From positions 1 to 64,000 of the forward strand of contig NZ_WQMS01000014.1 of the NCBI RefSeq assembly GCF_009753715.1: a stretch of DNA of 64,000 bases. The letters are read 5' to 3'. The stretch comes from Sphingomonas horti (GTDB lineage Bacteria > Pseudomonadota > Alphaproteobacteria > Sphingomonadales > Sphingomonadaceae). Each line of letters opens with the position of its first letter. The first letter of the stretch is position 1. Of the stretch, positions 34,454 through 43,296 are shown one piece after another. The position numbers and the translations under genes are program-made. The notes under the pieces were generated by a model, which was not told the DNA's origin, ran no database searches, and saw only the letters and a program-made list of their open reading frames with translations.

Positions 34454-35905
34454 ATGCTGAAGCGTATCGGTCTGGTCATGCTCGCAGCCCTGGCGCTGCT
34501 GATCGCCGTCCTTGCGATCAACACCCTCCGCCTTCGCCCCGAAAAGCTCGGCCGCCCCCTGCCCCCGCCGCCGGTCGACGGGGCCGCGGTGCAGCACCTC
34601 GCGCAGGCGATCCGCATCCCGACCATCTCGACCGAGGCCGGCCCCGCCCCCGATGCGGTGCTCGACGCCTTCGCCGCGCACCTCGCCGCCAGCTATCCGC
34701 GTGTCCATGCGACGCTTGCGAAGGAAGTCGTCGCCGGCCACAGCCTGCTCTTCACCTGGCCCGGCACCGATCCGGGTGCGCCCGCCCTGCTGCTCGCCGC
34801 GCACCAGGACGTGGTGCCGATCGAAGGCTCGAGCGGAGCCAAATGGACGCACCCTCGCTTCGACGGAACGGTGGCCGACGGCTTCATCTGGGGCCGCGGC
34901 ACGATCGACGACAAGATGTCCCTGATCGCGATCCTGGAAGCGGCCGAGCGGCTGCTCGCGCGCGGCTATCGCCCGCGCCAGACCATCTACCTCGCCTTCG
35001 GCCATGACGAGGAGCGCGGCGGCTCCGGCGCCAGGACGATGGCGGCGCTGCTGAAGGCGCGCGGCGCCAGGATCGGCCTTGCGCTTGACGAAGGCTATGC
35101 GGTGCTGGACGGCGTGCTGGCGGGCGTCTCCCGCCCGGTCGCGGTCGTCGGCATGGCGGAGAAGGGCTATGTCTCGGTCGAGCTGACCGCGAGCGGCGCC
35201 GGCGGCCACTCGTCGATGCCGACGCCCGACAACGCGGCCGTCCACATCGCCCGCGCGGTCGAGCGGCTGGCGGACGATCCCTTCCCGGCGCGTGTGCAGG
35301 GCCTGACCGGCGACATGCTGACGGCGCTCGCGCCCTATATGGACCAGCCGCTGAAGACGGTGATCGCCAACCGCTGGCTGACCGAGCCGCTGATCCGCCG
35401 CCAGCTGGTCGCCAATCCCCGCACCGCGGCGGCGCTACGCACGACCACAGCGCCGACGATCGTCCAGGCCGGCACCAAGGACAATGTGCTGCCGCAATCC
35501 GCGCGCGCCGTCGTCAATCACCGCATCCTGCCCGGCGACACGATCGACAGCGTCGTCGCCCGCGACCGCGAGGTGGTCGACGATCCGAAGGTCACGGTGC
35601 GCGCGATCGCCGGCGGCCACAACCCGAGCCATCCCGCGTCGACCCGCAGCGCCGGCTTCCGGGAGCTGGCGGCGGCGATCCGCGCGACCTACCCCAGCGT
35701 GCCGATCGCGCCGGGCCTGGTGCTCGGCGCCACAGACGGCCGCTATTACGAGCCCGTCGCCGCCGCGAGCCTGCGCTTCACGCCGATGACGATGCGCCCC
35801 GCCGACCTCGCCCGCTTCCACGGCAATGACGAACGCATCGCGATCGAAGACTTCGTGCGCGCCATCGGCTTCTACGAGCGACTGATCAGCGGCGGCGTGC
35901 GGTGA
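34454..35905 (+). CDS. M20 family zinc peptidase with N-terminal membrane anchor
   Basis: 483 residues. One hydrophobic N-terminal segment (LVMLAALALLIAVLAI) acts as anchor or uncleaved signal. The di-zinc catalytic domain has LLAAHQDVVP (His), GRGTIDDKMS (bridging Asp) and GHDEERGGSGA (catalytic Glu-Glu). A lid domain (GYVSVELTASGAGGHSSMP) precedes the final His region. Most similar in layout to the carboxypeptidase PM20D1/CPS1-like subgroup, acting outside the cytoplasmic membrane. It overlaps the convergent ubiG by 20 nt. Confidence 0.92.
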   Translation: MLKRIGLVMLAALALLIAVLAINTLRLRPEKLGRPLPPPPVDGAAVQHLAQAIRIPTISTEAGPAPDAVLDAFAAHLAASYPRVHATLAKEVVAGHSLLFTWPGTDPGAPALLLAAHQDVVPIEGSSGAKWTHPRFDGTVADGFIWGRGTIDDKMSLIAILEAAERLLARGYRPRQTIYLAFGHDEERGGSGARTMAALLKARGARIGLALDEGYAVLDGVLAGVSRPVAVVGMAEKGYVSVELTASGAGGHSSMPTPDNAAVHIARAVERLADDPFPARVQGLTGDMLTALAPYMDQPLKTVIANRWLTEPLIRRQLVANPRTAAALRTTTAPTIVQAGTKDNVLPQSARAVVNHRILPGDTIDSVVARDREVVDDPKVTVRAIAGGHNPSHPASTRSAGFRELAAAIRATYPSVPIAPGLVLGATDGRYYEPVAAASLRFTPMTMRPADLARFHGNDERIAIEDFVRAIGFYERLISGGVR

Positions 35906-36617
35906 CGAAGTAGTTCAGCGCCAGGTTGTCGCCCAGCACGAAGCCGCGGGTGGGGCTGAAGCTCAGGCCTTCGGTGTCGAGAACCTCGAGGCCGGCCGCT
36001 TCCAGGTGCGTGCGCAACTCGTCGGGCGTCAGGAAGCGATCCCAATCGTGTGTCCCGCGCGGGATGGCGCCCAGGCCTTCGCCGAGCGTGATCATCGCCA
36101 GGCGCGAGACGGGCGTGCGGTTAGGCGTCGACAGGATCAGCAGGCCGCCTGCCTTCAGCGCGCCGGCAAGACCGCGCACGAACGCGGCCGGGTCCTCGAC
36201 ATGCTCGATCACTTCCAGCGACGTGACCAGGTCGAACGGCTGTGCTCCCAGCATGTCGATGCTGCCGGCGCGATAGTCGATCGCCAGGCCCTGCCCTTCG
36301 GCGTGGATGCGCGCGGCGGCGATGTTCTCGGGCGCCGCGTCGATGCCGATCACCTCCGCGCCCAGGCGCGCGAGCGGTTCGCACAAGAGGCCGGCGCCGC
36401 AGCCGACGTCCGCCGCGCGCTTGCCGGCAAGGGGGCGGCGGTCATGCTCGTCCAGTTCCCAATGATGATCGAGCTGCTCGCGGATGTAGCGCAGCCGCAC
36501 CGGGTTCAGCCGGTGCAGCATCGCCGACGAGCCCTTCGGGTCCCACCAGTCGGCTGCGAGCTTGCCGAAATGCGCCGCTTCTTGCGCGCGGACGGTCGTC
36601 GGAGCGGTTGCGTTCAT
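35886..36617 (-). CDS. ubiG: Ubiquinone biosynthesis O-methyltransferase
   Basis: A 243-residue SAM-dependent methyltransferase for both O-methylations in ubiquinone synthesis. The N-terminal AAHFGKLAADWWDPKGSSAMLHRLNP is characteristic of UbiG. SAM motif I is DVGCGAGLLCEPLA, motif II is DLVTSLEVIEHVEDP, and LSTPNRTPVSRLAMI follows. Divergent from lysC with 56 bp between the starts. Confidence 0.96.
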   Translation of the reverse strand: MNATAPTTVRAQEAAHFGKLAADWWDPKGSSAMLHRLNPVRLRYIREQLDHHWELDEHDRRPLAGKRAADVGCGAGLLCEPLARLGAEVIGIDAAPENIAAARIHAEGQGLAIDYRAGSIDMLGAQPFDLVTSLEVIEHVEDPAAFVRGLAGALKAGGLLILSTPNRTPVSRLAMITLGEGLGAIPRGTHDWDRFLTPDELRTHLEAAGLEVLDTEGLSFSPTRGFVLGDNLALNYFVTARRR

Positions 36618-36673
36618 GCCATGCCGTCCGTAACAGGACCCACCAAAACCTCCAAGGCGGTCGCAACACTCGA

Positions 36674-37915
36674 ATGGCCCGGATCGTGATGAAGTTCGGC
36701 GGCACCTCGATGGCGGGGGTCGAGCGAATTCGCGCGGTCGCGGAGCGGGTGAAGCGCGAAGTCGACGCCGGCAACCAGGTCGCCGTCGTCGTCTCGGCTA
36801 TGGCAGGTGAGACCGACCGGCTGGTCGCTTTCTGCCGCGAGGTCTCCCCGCTCTACGATCCGCGCGAGTATGACGTCGTCGTCGCATCGGGCGAGCAGGT
36901 GACGAGCGGGCTGCTGGCGATCTCGCTGCAGGCGATCGGCGTCCCGGCGCGCAGCTGGATGGGCTGGCAGCTGCCGATCCGCACCTCCGACGGACACGGG
37001 TCCGCCAGGATCGCCGAAATCGACACGGCGACGCTGAACGCCGCGCTCGAACAGGGGCAGGTCGCGGTTATTCCGGGGTTCCAGGGCGTGGCGGCAGGAG
37101 AGCGCGTGACGACGCTCGGCCGCGGCGGCTCCGACACGTCGGCGGTCGCGGTCGCCGCGGCGATGAAGGCGGACCGCTGCGACATCTACACCGATGTCGA
37201 CGGCGTCTACACGACCGATCCGCGCATCGTGCCCCGGGCGCGCAAGCTCCAGAAGATCACCTTCGAGGAAATGCTGGAGCTCGCAAGCGTCGGCGCCAAG
37301 GTGCTGCAGACCCGCTCCGTCGGGCTCGCGATGAAGGAAAATGTGCGGTTGCAGGTGCTGTCCTCGTTCGACGACCGGCCCGGCACCATGATCGTCGGCG
37401 ACGACGAGATCGAGGAAGCTATGGAACGACAGTTCATCACCGGCATCGCCCACGACAAGAACGAAGCGAAGATCACGCTGACCGACGTGCCCGATCGGCC
37501 CGGCGCGGTCGCGGCGATCTTCGCGCCACTGGCCGAGGCGAGCATCAACGTCGACATGATCGTACAGAACATCGCGCATTCGACGGGATCGACCGACGTG
37601 ACGTTCACCGTGCCGAGCGCGGAGTTGGCCCGCTCGCTCGACGTGCTGGAAAAGGCGAAGGACGCGATCGGCTACACGCGGCTGGTGCACGACACGAACG
37701 TGTCGAAGATCACGATCGTCGGCGTCGGCATGCGCAGCCATGCGGGCGTCGCCGCGAAGATGTTCAAGACGCTGGGCGACCGCGGCATCAACATCCAGGC
37801 GATCACCACCTCGGAGATCAAGGTCTCGGTGCTGATCGAAGAAGATTACACCGAACTGGCCGTACGCGTGCTGCACACCGCTTACGGCCTCGACGCGGAG
37901 CAGGTCGCGGCTTGA
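36674..37915 (+). CDS. lysC: Aspartate kinase
   Basis: 413 residues; phosphorylates aspartate for the lysine, threonine and methionine branches. VMKFGGTSMAG starts the kinase domain, followed by VASGEQVTSGLLA, TLGRGGSDTSAVA and YTDVDGVYTTDPRIV. Two ACT domains in the last ~150 residues (DVPDRPGAVAAIFAPL; VGVGMRSHAGVAAKMF) bind the allosteric amino acids. The ATG at 36674 gives the normal MARIVMKFGGTS start. The stop overlaps the TTG start of a small membrane protein gene. Confidence 0.97.
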   Translation: MARIVMKFGGTSMAGVERIRAVAERVKREVDAGNQVAVVVSAMAGETDRLVAFCREVSPLYDPREYDVVVASGEQVTSGLLAISLQAIGVPARSWMGWQLPIRTSDGHGSARIAEIDTATLNAALEQGQVAVIPGFQGVAAGERVTTLGRGGSDTSAVAVAAAMKADRCDIYTDVDGVYTTDPRIVPRARKLQKITFEEMLELASVGAKVLQTRSVGLAMKENVRLQVLSSFDDRPGTMIVGDDEIEEAMERQFITGIAHDKNEAKITLTDVPDRPGAVAAIFAPLAEASINVDMIVQNIAHSTGSTDVTFTVPSAELARSLDVLEKAKDAIGYTRLVHDTNVSKITIVGVGMRSHAGVAAKMFKTLGDRGINIQAITTSEIKVSVLIEEDYTELAVRVLHTAYGLDAEQVAA

Positions 37916-38310
37916 GGGTATGGTGGGCCAAGCAGCGCTGGCACGCTAAACTCGCACTCGCGACATGGCCGTTCTTCACGTTGACGCTGGTTCTGTTCCA
38001 ACTGATCGTGCCCGATTTCTATGGTCGAACTGAGCCGGGCTGTTTTTGGACCGACGCAATGCTGCCCTACATTGCCTGTCGTGGAACCGGCGCGGATGGC
38101 CCGTTTAGTTTCATTCTGACGCTCCCGCTCACTTGGCTGTTCTTCATGCCCTTTTTCATCGCGAGCGCTGCGTTCGCTCTGGTGAAAGGCAAGCTGATCG
38201 CATTGCCGCTAATCATCCTATGCGCGTTTTGGTTCTATTCGGTTTTTCAGTTAGTGCGCGCGATCGTCGTGGTTATCGCGCAAGCGTGGCTGTTTTTGAC
38301 ATCGCGCTGA
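37912..38310 (+). CDS. Small multi-span membrane protein of unknown function
   Basis: 132 residues from a TTG start overlapping the lysC stop (TTGA). Three hydrophobic segments are visible: LALATWPFFTLTLVLFQLIV, FILTLPLTWLFFMPFFIA and LIALPLIILCAFWFYSVF. Between the first two lies a Cys-containing loop (GCFWTDAMLPYIACRG). Base composition is visibly less G/C-biased than that of the neighbours, with TTT/TTC-rich stretches, suggesting recent acquisition or relaxed constraint. Family not recognised. Confidence 0.6.
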   Translation: MRVWWAKQRWHAKLALATWPFFTLTLVLFQLIVPDFYGRTEPGCFWTDAMLPYIACRGTGADGPFSFILTLPLTWLFFMPFFIASAAFALVKGKLIALPLIILCAFWFYSVFQLVRAIVVVIAQAWLFLTSR

Positions 38311-38328
38311 TGCTGTCGAGGAAGTAAA

Positions 38329-39345
38329 ATGGTTTCAAGTCAACGGCTTAAAAGGCTGATGCACCGCGGCGCGGCGTTCCTGGGCTGCGACGTGGCGATC
38401 CTGGGGGGCGCCATGTCCTGGGTCAGCGAGCGCAACCTGGTCGCGGCGATCTCGAACGCGGGCGGGTTCGGCGTGATCGCGTGCGGCGCGATGACGCCCG
38501 AGCTGCTGGACGCGGAGATTGCGGGCACCAAGGCGCTCACCTCGAAGCCCTTCGGCGTCAACCTGATCACCATGCATCCGCAGCTTTTCGACCTGATTGA
38601 GGTCTGCGCGAAGCATGAGGTCGGCCACATCGTGCTCGCGGGTGGCCTGCCGCCGGCGGGAAGCCTGGACGCGATCAAAGGCCGCGGCGCGAAGCTGATC
38701 TGCTTCGCCCCGGCGCTCTCGCTGGCGAAGAAGCTGATACGCTCCGGCGTGGACGCGCTGGTGATCGAGGGGATGGAAGCCGGCGGCCATATCGGCCCGG
38801 TCTCGACATCCGTGCTGGCGCAGGAGATCCTCCCCGAAGTCGCCGATCAGATGCCGGTCTTCATCGCGGGCGGGATCGGCCGCGGCGAGCTGATCGCCGG
38901 CTATCTCGAAATGGGCGCGTCCGGCGTGCAGCTCGGCACCCGCTTCGTCTGCGCGACCGAGAGCATCGCGCATCCCAACTTCAAGAAGGCGTTCATCCGC
39001 GCCTCCGCCCGCGACGCGATCGCGAGCGTGCAGGTCGATCCCCGCCTGCCGGTGATCCCGGTCCGCGCGCTGAAGAACGCCGGTACCGAGCTGTTCACCG
39101 CCAAGCAGCGCGAAGTCGCGCAGGCACTCGATGAAGGCAAGGTCGCGATGGCCGAGGCGCAGCTGCAGATCGAACATTATTGGGCCGGCGCACTCCGCCG
39201 TGCAGTGATCGACGGCGATGTCGAGCACGGCTCGCTGATGGCCGGCCAGTCGGTCGGCATGGTCCGCAACGAGGAACCGGTCGCCGCGATCATCGCCGAG
39301 CTGATGGACGAAGCCACCCACGCACTCAGCCGCAGGGCGGCGTAA
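38329..39345 (+). CDS. FMN-dependent NAD(P)H oxidoreductase / nitronate monooxygenase-like protein
   Basis: A 338-residue TIM-barrel flavoprotein of the NMO/FabK superfamily: VAAISNAGGFGVIACGAMTP (phosphate-binding and strand region), DALVIEGMEAGGHIGPVST (catalytic His region), FIAGGIGRGELIAGYLEMGA and GVQLGTRFV (FMN phosphate loop). Candidates are nitronate monooxygenase or enoyl-ACP reductase II; family members share these motifs and the substrate cannot be fixed here. Confidence 0.88.
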   Translation: MVSSQRLKRLMHRGAAFLGCDVAILGGAMSWVSERNLVAAISNAGGFGVIACGAMTPELLDAEIAGTKALTSKPFGVNLITMHPQLFDLIEVCAKHEVGHIVLAGGLPPAGSLDAIKGRGAKLICFAPALSLAKKLIRSGVDALVIEGMEAGGHIGPVSTSVLAQEILPEVADQMPVFIAGGIGRGELIAGYLEMGASGVQLGTRFVCATESIAHPNFKKAFIRASARDAIASVQVDPRLPVIPVRALKNAGTELFTAKQREVAQALDEGKVAMAEAQLQIEHYWAGALRRAVIDGDVEHGSLMAGQSVGMVRNEEPVAAIIAELMDEATHALSRRAA

Positions 39346-39353
39346 CAGTTCGC

Positions 39354-39442
39354 CGTCATCCCCGCGAAAGCGGGGACCCACCTCCCTTTTGTCGGCTTGC
39401 GATCAGAGAAACGGGTGGGTTCCCGCTTTCGCGGGAATGACG
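39354..39442. repeat. CGTCA...TGACG palindromic repeat, copy 3
   Basis: An 89-bp element: left CGTCATCCCCGCGAAAGCGG, right CCGCTTTCGCGGGAATGACG, inner ACCCACCT / GGTGGGT. It begins 8 bp after the oxidoreductase stop and ends 13 bp before the DUF427 gene start. Confidence 0.82.
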
Positions 39443-39455
39443 ATATAGAACGAAC

Positions 39456-39737
39456 ATGCCCAAAGCAGTCTGGAACGGCGCCACGATCGCTGACAGCGAC
39501 GACACCGTACTCGTCGAGGGCAACCACTACTTCCGGCGCGAGGCGGTCGACGCGTCGGTACTCCGCCCCAGCGACACGCATACGACCTGCCCGTGGAAGG
39601 GCGTTGCCAGCTACTACACGCTGGCGGTGGGGGGCGCGGAGAACAGGGACGCCGCTTGGTATTACCCCGACCCCAAGCCGGCTGCCGCCGAAATCAAGGA
39701 CCGCGTCGCTTTCTGGAAAGGCGTGCAGGTCGGTTAG
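39456..39737 (+). CDS. DUF427 domain protein
   Basis: 93 residues forming one compact DUF427 domain. KAVWNGATIADSDDTVLVEG is followed by NHYFRREAVDAS and the motif TTCPWKGVASYYTLAVGG (CPWKG.A.YY is diagnostic), then AAWYYPDPKPAA near the C-terminus. Family function is unknown. A palindromic repeat fills the gap to the upstream gene. Confidence 0.93.
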   Translation: MPKAVWNGATIADSDDTVLVEGNHYFRREAVDASVLRPSDTHTTCPWKGVASYYTLAVGGAENRDAAWYYPDPKPAAAEIKDRVAFWKGVQVG

Positions 39738-39820
39738 CGGCATTGCCCTGGCCGCGTGCTTCGGCTTTAGATCGACATCAGTTCAATCAGGCCGATCCTC
39801 GGCCTTCGCCGGGATCGGTC

Positions 39821-41740
39821 ATGTTCGTACGCGTTCTCTTGGTCGCCCTGCTGCCGCCGGAACAGGAGCAGTGGCAGACGATAACCGTCACGGCGGAGCC
39901 GCAAGCCACCCGCGTGCTGCCGCCTTCGGTCGAGATCGGCGAGGAGCGACTACTGGAACGCCAGCCACGAAGCGCGGCCGAGGCCCTAAAGGGCATCGAC
40001 GGCGTCTCGATCCGGCCCAACTCGCGCGGCGAGTCGGTCGCGCGCGTGCGCGGCGCCGAGGAACGGCAGACGCAGGTCTTCCTCGACGGGGCGCCGCTGG
40101 CAGTGCCGTGGGACGGGCGCGTCGATCTGGGCGTGATCCCGGCGGGGCTGATCGGCGCGGTGCGCGTGACCAAGGGCGCGGTGCCGATCGAATATGGCAC
40201 GAACGCGGTCGCAGGCGCGGTCGATCTGGAGACCCGATCGGGCGGCGAGACCAATTTCCGGGCGATGGCGGAAACGGGATCGCTCGGCTTCGCGCAGGCT
40301 TCAGCGGTGGGGACGGTGCGGACCGGCGCGGTCGACTGGACTTTCGCCGGGTCGGGCCTGACCCGGGACGCAGAGCCCGTGGCGAACCTCGCCGCCCTGC
40401 CGTTCAGCCAGGCGCACAGCAATCGCCGCACCAATAGCGACCTCGACAGCGGCACTCTGTTCGCGGCGGCGAGCTATGCCGCGGGCCCGCTCACGCTCCG
40501 CGCCTATGCCCTGCATATCGAAAGCCGCTTCGGCATCGCGCCCGAATCCGATCGCGACCCGGCCATCGATGCGCCGCGCTACTGGCGCTATCCGGACAAG
40601 GACCTGACCCAAGTCGCGCTCTCCTCGGAGCTGAAGATGGGGCGCGGCAGCGCGCGCCTGGTCGCCTGGCAGCAATGGTTCGACCAGCGCATCGTCCAGT
40701 ATCGCGACGGGACCTATTCCGCCGTCCGCGGGCAGGAAAAGAATGACGACAGCACCCAGGGCGCGCGGCTCGTGCTCTCGGCGCCCCTAGACCAACTGAC
40801 GCTCCGCGTCGTCGGCACGGCCCAGACGAGCCGGCATATCCAGCAGGATTCGGGCGGGCCGGAGCGTCTCTTCCGCCAGAACCTCTACACGCTGGGCACC
40901 GAGGCCGACGCGCCGCTGCTCGGCGGCAAGCTGACGATCGGCCTTGCCTATGACCGCTCCATCAATCCCCGGACCGGCGACAAGCCGGCCCAGCCCGCCA
41001 AGGACTCGCTCGCCTTCTCGGCTGCCTATCGGCTGTCCGTGGCAGACGGACTCTCGGTCGCGGTGTCCGGCGGACGCCGCAGCCGCTTTCCCACGGCGCG
41101 CGAGCTGTTCGGCGAGGCGCTCGGCCGTTTCCTGCCCAACCCCGCGCTGGCTCCGGAACGGGCCTGGCTCGCCGATGTCGAGGTGACGTTCGAGCGCCCC
41201 GACTTCAGCCTGCGGCTCAACCCCTTCTATGTGCGAAGCGAGGACACAATCGCGCAGCGCGCCGTCCGCGTCGATGGCCGCAACCTGCGCCAGCGCTACA
41301 ACCTCTCGGGCTCGGAAAGCCTGGGCATCGATGCCGGTGCGACGGCGCGGCTCGGGCCCCGGCTGGATTGGGAGCTGAACGCAAGCATCCTCAGCGCGCG
41401 GGCGGACCGCGGCGCCGCGCCGTTCCGGCGGCTGACGCAACACCCCGGTTTCGAGCTGTACAGCGCGCTCGACTGGCGGCCGACCGAGGTGCTGTCCCTT
41501 CGCGGCGAGTATCGCCGGGTCGGCGGCGCCGACGATCAGGACCCGGCCGGAAACAAGGCGCGGCTGCCGGGCGGAAACGAGATCAACCTGCGCGCCCGCT
41601 GGCAAGTGGCGATGCTCGGCAGCGGCACACCGATGTCGCTCACCGCCAGCGTCGACAACCTCACCGACGACGTGATCACGCCCCAGCTCGGCCTTCCCCT
41701 CCCCGGCCGCGCGATCCGGGTCGGGTTACGGATCAACTGA
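39821..41740 (+). CDS. TonB-dependent outer-membrane receptor
   Basis: 639 residues. A short N-terminal signal (MFVRVLLVALL) precedes a TonB-box-like ITVTAEP. The plug domain (about 25-145) has EALKGIDGVSIRPNSRGES, RVRGAEERQTQVFLDGAPL and VTKGAVPIEYGTNAVAGAVD. A 22-strand barrel domain follows, with PTARELFGEALGRFLPNP and a final SVDNLTDDVITPQLGLPLP. The ligand is unknown; no siderophore, cobalamin or sugar genes adjoin. The signal peptide is unusually short, so the true start may differ. Confidence 0.9.
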   Translation: MFVRVLLVALLPPEQEQWQTITVTAEPQATRVLPPSVEIGEERLLERQPRSAAEALKGIDGVSIRPNSRGESVARVRGAEERQTQVFLDGAPLAVPWDGRVDLGVIPAGLIGAVRVTKGAVPIEYGTNAVAGAVDLETRSGGETNFRAMAETGSLGFAQASAVGTVRTGAVDWTFAGSGLTRDAEPVANLAALPFSQAHSNRRTNSDLDSGTLFAAASYAAGPLTLRAYALHIESRFGIAPESDRDPAIDAPRYWRYPDKDLTQVALSSELKMGRGSARLVAWQQWFDQRIVQYRDGTYSAVRGQEKNDDSTQGARLVLSAPLDQLTLRVVGTAQTSRHIQQDSGGPERLFRQNLYTLGTEADAPLLGGKLTIGLAYDRSINPRTGDKPAQPAKDSLAFSAAYRLSVADGLSVAVSGGRRSRFPTARELFGEALGRFLPNPALAPERAWLADVEVTFERPDFSLRLNPFYVRSEDTIAQRAVRVDGRNLRQRYNLSGSESLGIDAGATARLGPRLDWELNASILSARADRGAAPFRRLTQHPGFELYSALDWRPTEVLSLRGEYRRVGGADDQDPAGNKARLPGGNEINLRARWQVAMLGSGTPMSLTASVDNLTDDVITPQLGLPLPGRAIRVGLRIN

Positions 41741-41744
41741 CCGT

Positions 41745-42575
41745 TCAGTGCAGCGGCTGGCCGGAGATGGTGATCCGGTGCATCAGGCGGCGGTGGCCCT
41801 GATAATCGTTCATCGCGCAGTGCCACGTCGACCGGTTGTCCCAGATCGCGAGCGATCCCGGCGACCATTGCAGCCGGCAGTGGAATTCCTCGCGCATGCC
41901 GACGCCGTAGAGATAGGCGAGCAGAGGCATGCTTTCCTCACGCGCCCAGCCCTCAAAGTGCAGCGTGAAAGCCGGGTTCACATACAGGATTTCGCGGCCC
42001 GTCACCGGATGACGGATCACCGCCGGATGCACGGCGCGCGTTCTGATGTCGTGTCCTTTCAGGTCCGCGGCCTGGTCGGTCTGGGCATAGATGCCGTCAT
42101 GGCTGTAGATGTGGTCGGCCGAATGGACCGCGCGCAGACCGCGCAGCGTGTCCTGAAGGCCCGGACTCAGCGCATCGAACGCGGCGCTCATCCCGGCGAA
42201 CAGCGTATCCCCACCCTGCGGCGGCGTCTCGCGCGCCAGCAGCACGGAGCCCATCGCGGGCACCTGGTCGTAGCTGTGGTCGGTATGCCAGCCGCCGCCG
42301 ATATTGGTCGTCTGCGTCTCGGACTTGCGCACCTCGGCGATCTCGGGATGGCCGCCATTCGCCGGGAAGTAATTGTTGATGTCGATCGCACCCCAGCGCC
42401 GGGCGAAGGCGATATGCTGCTCGGGCGTCAGCTGCTGGTCGCGGACGAACACGACGCCATGCTCGGCCAGCGCGGCCGTCATCCGGCCGAAATCCGTGTC
42501 GTCCAGGCGGTTGAGATCGACGCCGATCGCTTCCACGCCGACATGCTTGCCCAGCGGCCGCAGCTCCAATGCCAT
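41745..42575 (-). CDS. TauD/TfdA family 2-oxoglutarate/Fe(II) dioxygenase
   Basis: 276 residues. The HxD iron motif is at His97/Asp99 (GGGWHTDHSYD), the distal His lies in WDNRSTWHCAMNDYQG, and the 2-oxoglutarate Arg follows in HRRLMHRITI. The substrate class (taurine, alkylsulphonate, carnitine-like) cannot be told from sequence alone. GGAGAGG precedes the ATG at 42575. It is divergent from a Crp/Fnr regulator 61 bp away, which may control it. Confidence 0.9.
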   Translation of the reverse strand: MALELRPLGKHVGVEAIGVDLNRLDDTDFGRMTAALAEHGVVFVRDQQLTPEQHIAFARRWGAIDINNYFPANGGHPEIAEVRKSETQTTNIGGGWHTDHSYDQVPAMGSVLLARETPPQGGDTLFAGMSAAFDALSPGLQDTLRGLRAVHSADHIYSHDGIYAQTDQAADLKGHDIRTRAVHPAVIRHPVTGREILYVNPAFTLHFEGWAREESMPLLAYLYGVGMREEFHCRLQWSPGSLAIWDNRSTWHCAMNDYQGHRRLMHRITISGQPLH

Positions 42576-42636
42576 CGCGCCTCTCCTGACGTTTCCGCGG
42601 TTGTAGCGGCAACGGCTTTGCACAAATATCACTCGG

Positions 42637-43296
42637 GTGACATTCGACCTGCCCGCAACGCTCCGCCGCAACCGCTGGTTCGCGCGCCGCACCCCGGCCT
42701 TGCAGGAGCGGCTGTGCGCGGAAGGGCAGGTCATCCGCCTCGCACCCGGTCAATGGGTCTATAGCGAAGGCGATCCGGACACGGGCCTGTGCGCGGTGCT
42801 GGAAGGCGCGTTGAGGCTGGAAGTCGCCGTCGATGCCGAGCGCGACGTGTTGATCGGATTGGCGCAGCCCGTCAGCATCCTCGGCCAGAGCCGCCGGCGC
42901 GGCGGCGGTCCGCGCATCGTCACCACGCGCGCGCAAGGGCCGGCGACGATCCTGGCGATCTCGGACGCGGCGCTCGACCGCATCGCCGCGGCGCATCCCG
43001 ACGTGTGGAAGGACGTAAGCGAGCTTGTCTACGAGCAACTCGACGCGATCGTCCACCTGGCCGCGCAATTGCTGGTGCTGAAGCCGCGCGCCCGCGTCGC
43101 GGCCCGCCTGCTGCAGCTCGGTGGCGAGGGCCAGGTGCAGGCACGCCAGTCGGACCTGGCGGAAATGTGCGGCATCACCCGCAAGGCGGTGAACGACCAT
43201 CTCGCCGCGCTGGAGCAGGCCGGCCTGATCGAACGGGCCTATGGCGCGGTCAGGCTTTTGTCGCCCGCCGCCCTCGGCCAGATCGCGCGCGGCTAG
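42637..43296 (+). CDS. Crp/Fnr family transcriptional regulator
   Basis: 219 residues from a GTG start. The N-terminal cyclic-nucleotide-binding-like domain has [20 protein letters not shown]. The C-terminal winged helix carries [20 protein letters not shown] as the recognition region. It lacks the FNR N-terminal Cys cluster, and the canonical cAMP phosphate loop is not obvious, so its effector is unknown. It is transcribed away from the TauD gene and overlaps the convergent queA by 4 nt. Confidence 0.88.
   Translation: MTFDLPATLRRNRWFARRTPALQERLCAEGQVIRLAPGQWVYSEGDPDTGLCAVLEGALRLEVAVDAERDVLIGLAQPVSILGQSRRRGGGPRIVTTRAQGPATILAISDAALDRIAAAHPDVWKDVSELVYEQLDAIVHLAAQLLVLKPRARVAARLLQLGGEGQVQARQSDLAEMCGITRKAVNDHLAALEQAGLIERAYGAVRLLSPAALGQIARG

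Noticed and set aside
36242-36673. N-terminal extension of aspartate kinase
   Set aside because: The extra 144 codons are Arg/Pro-rich antisense of ubiG; the kinase motif begins normally at the ATG 36674.
39821-42575. Iron-siderophore uptake locus formed by TonB receptor and TauD gene
   Set aside because: No siderophore synthesis, Fur-box or ABC transporter genes nearby; the TauD fold is too generic to link with the receptor.
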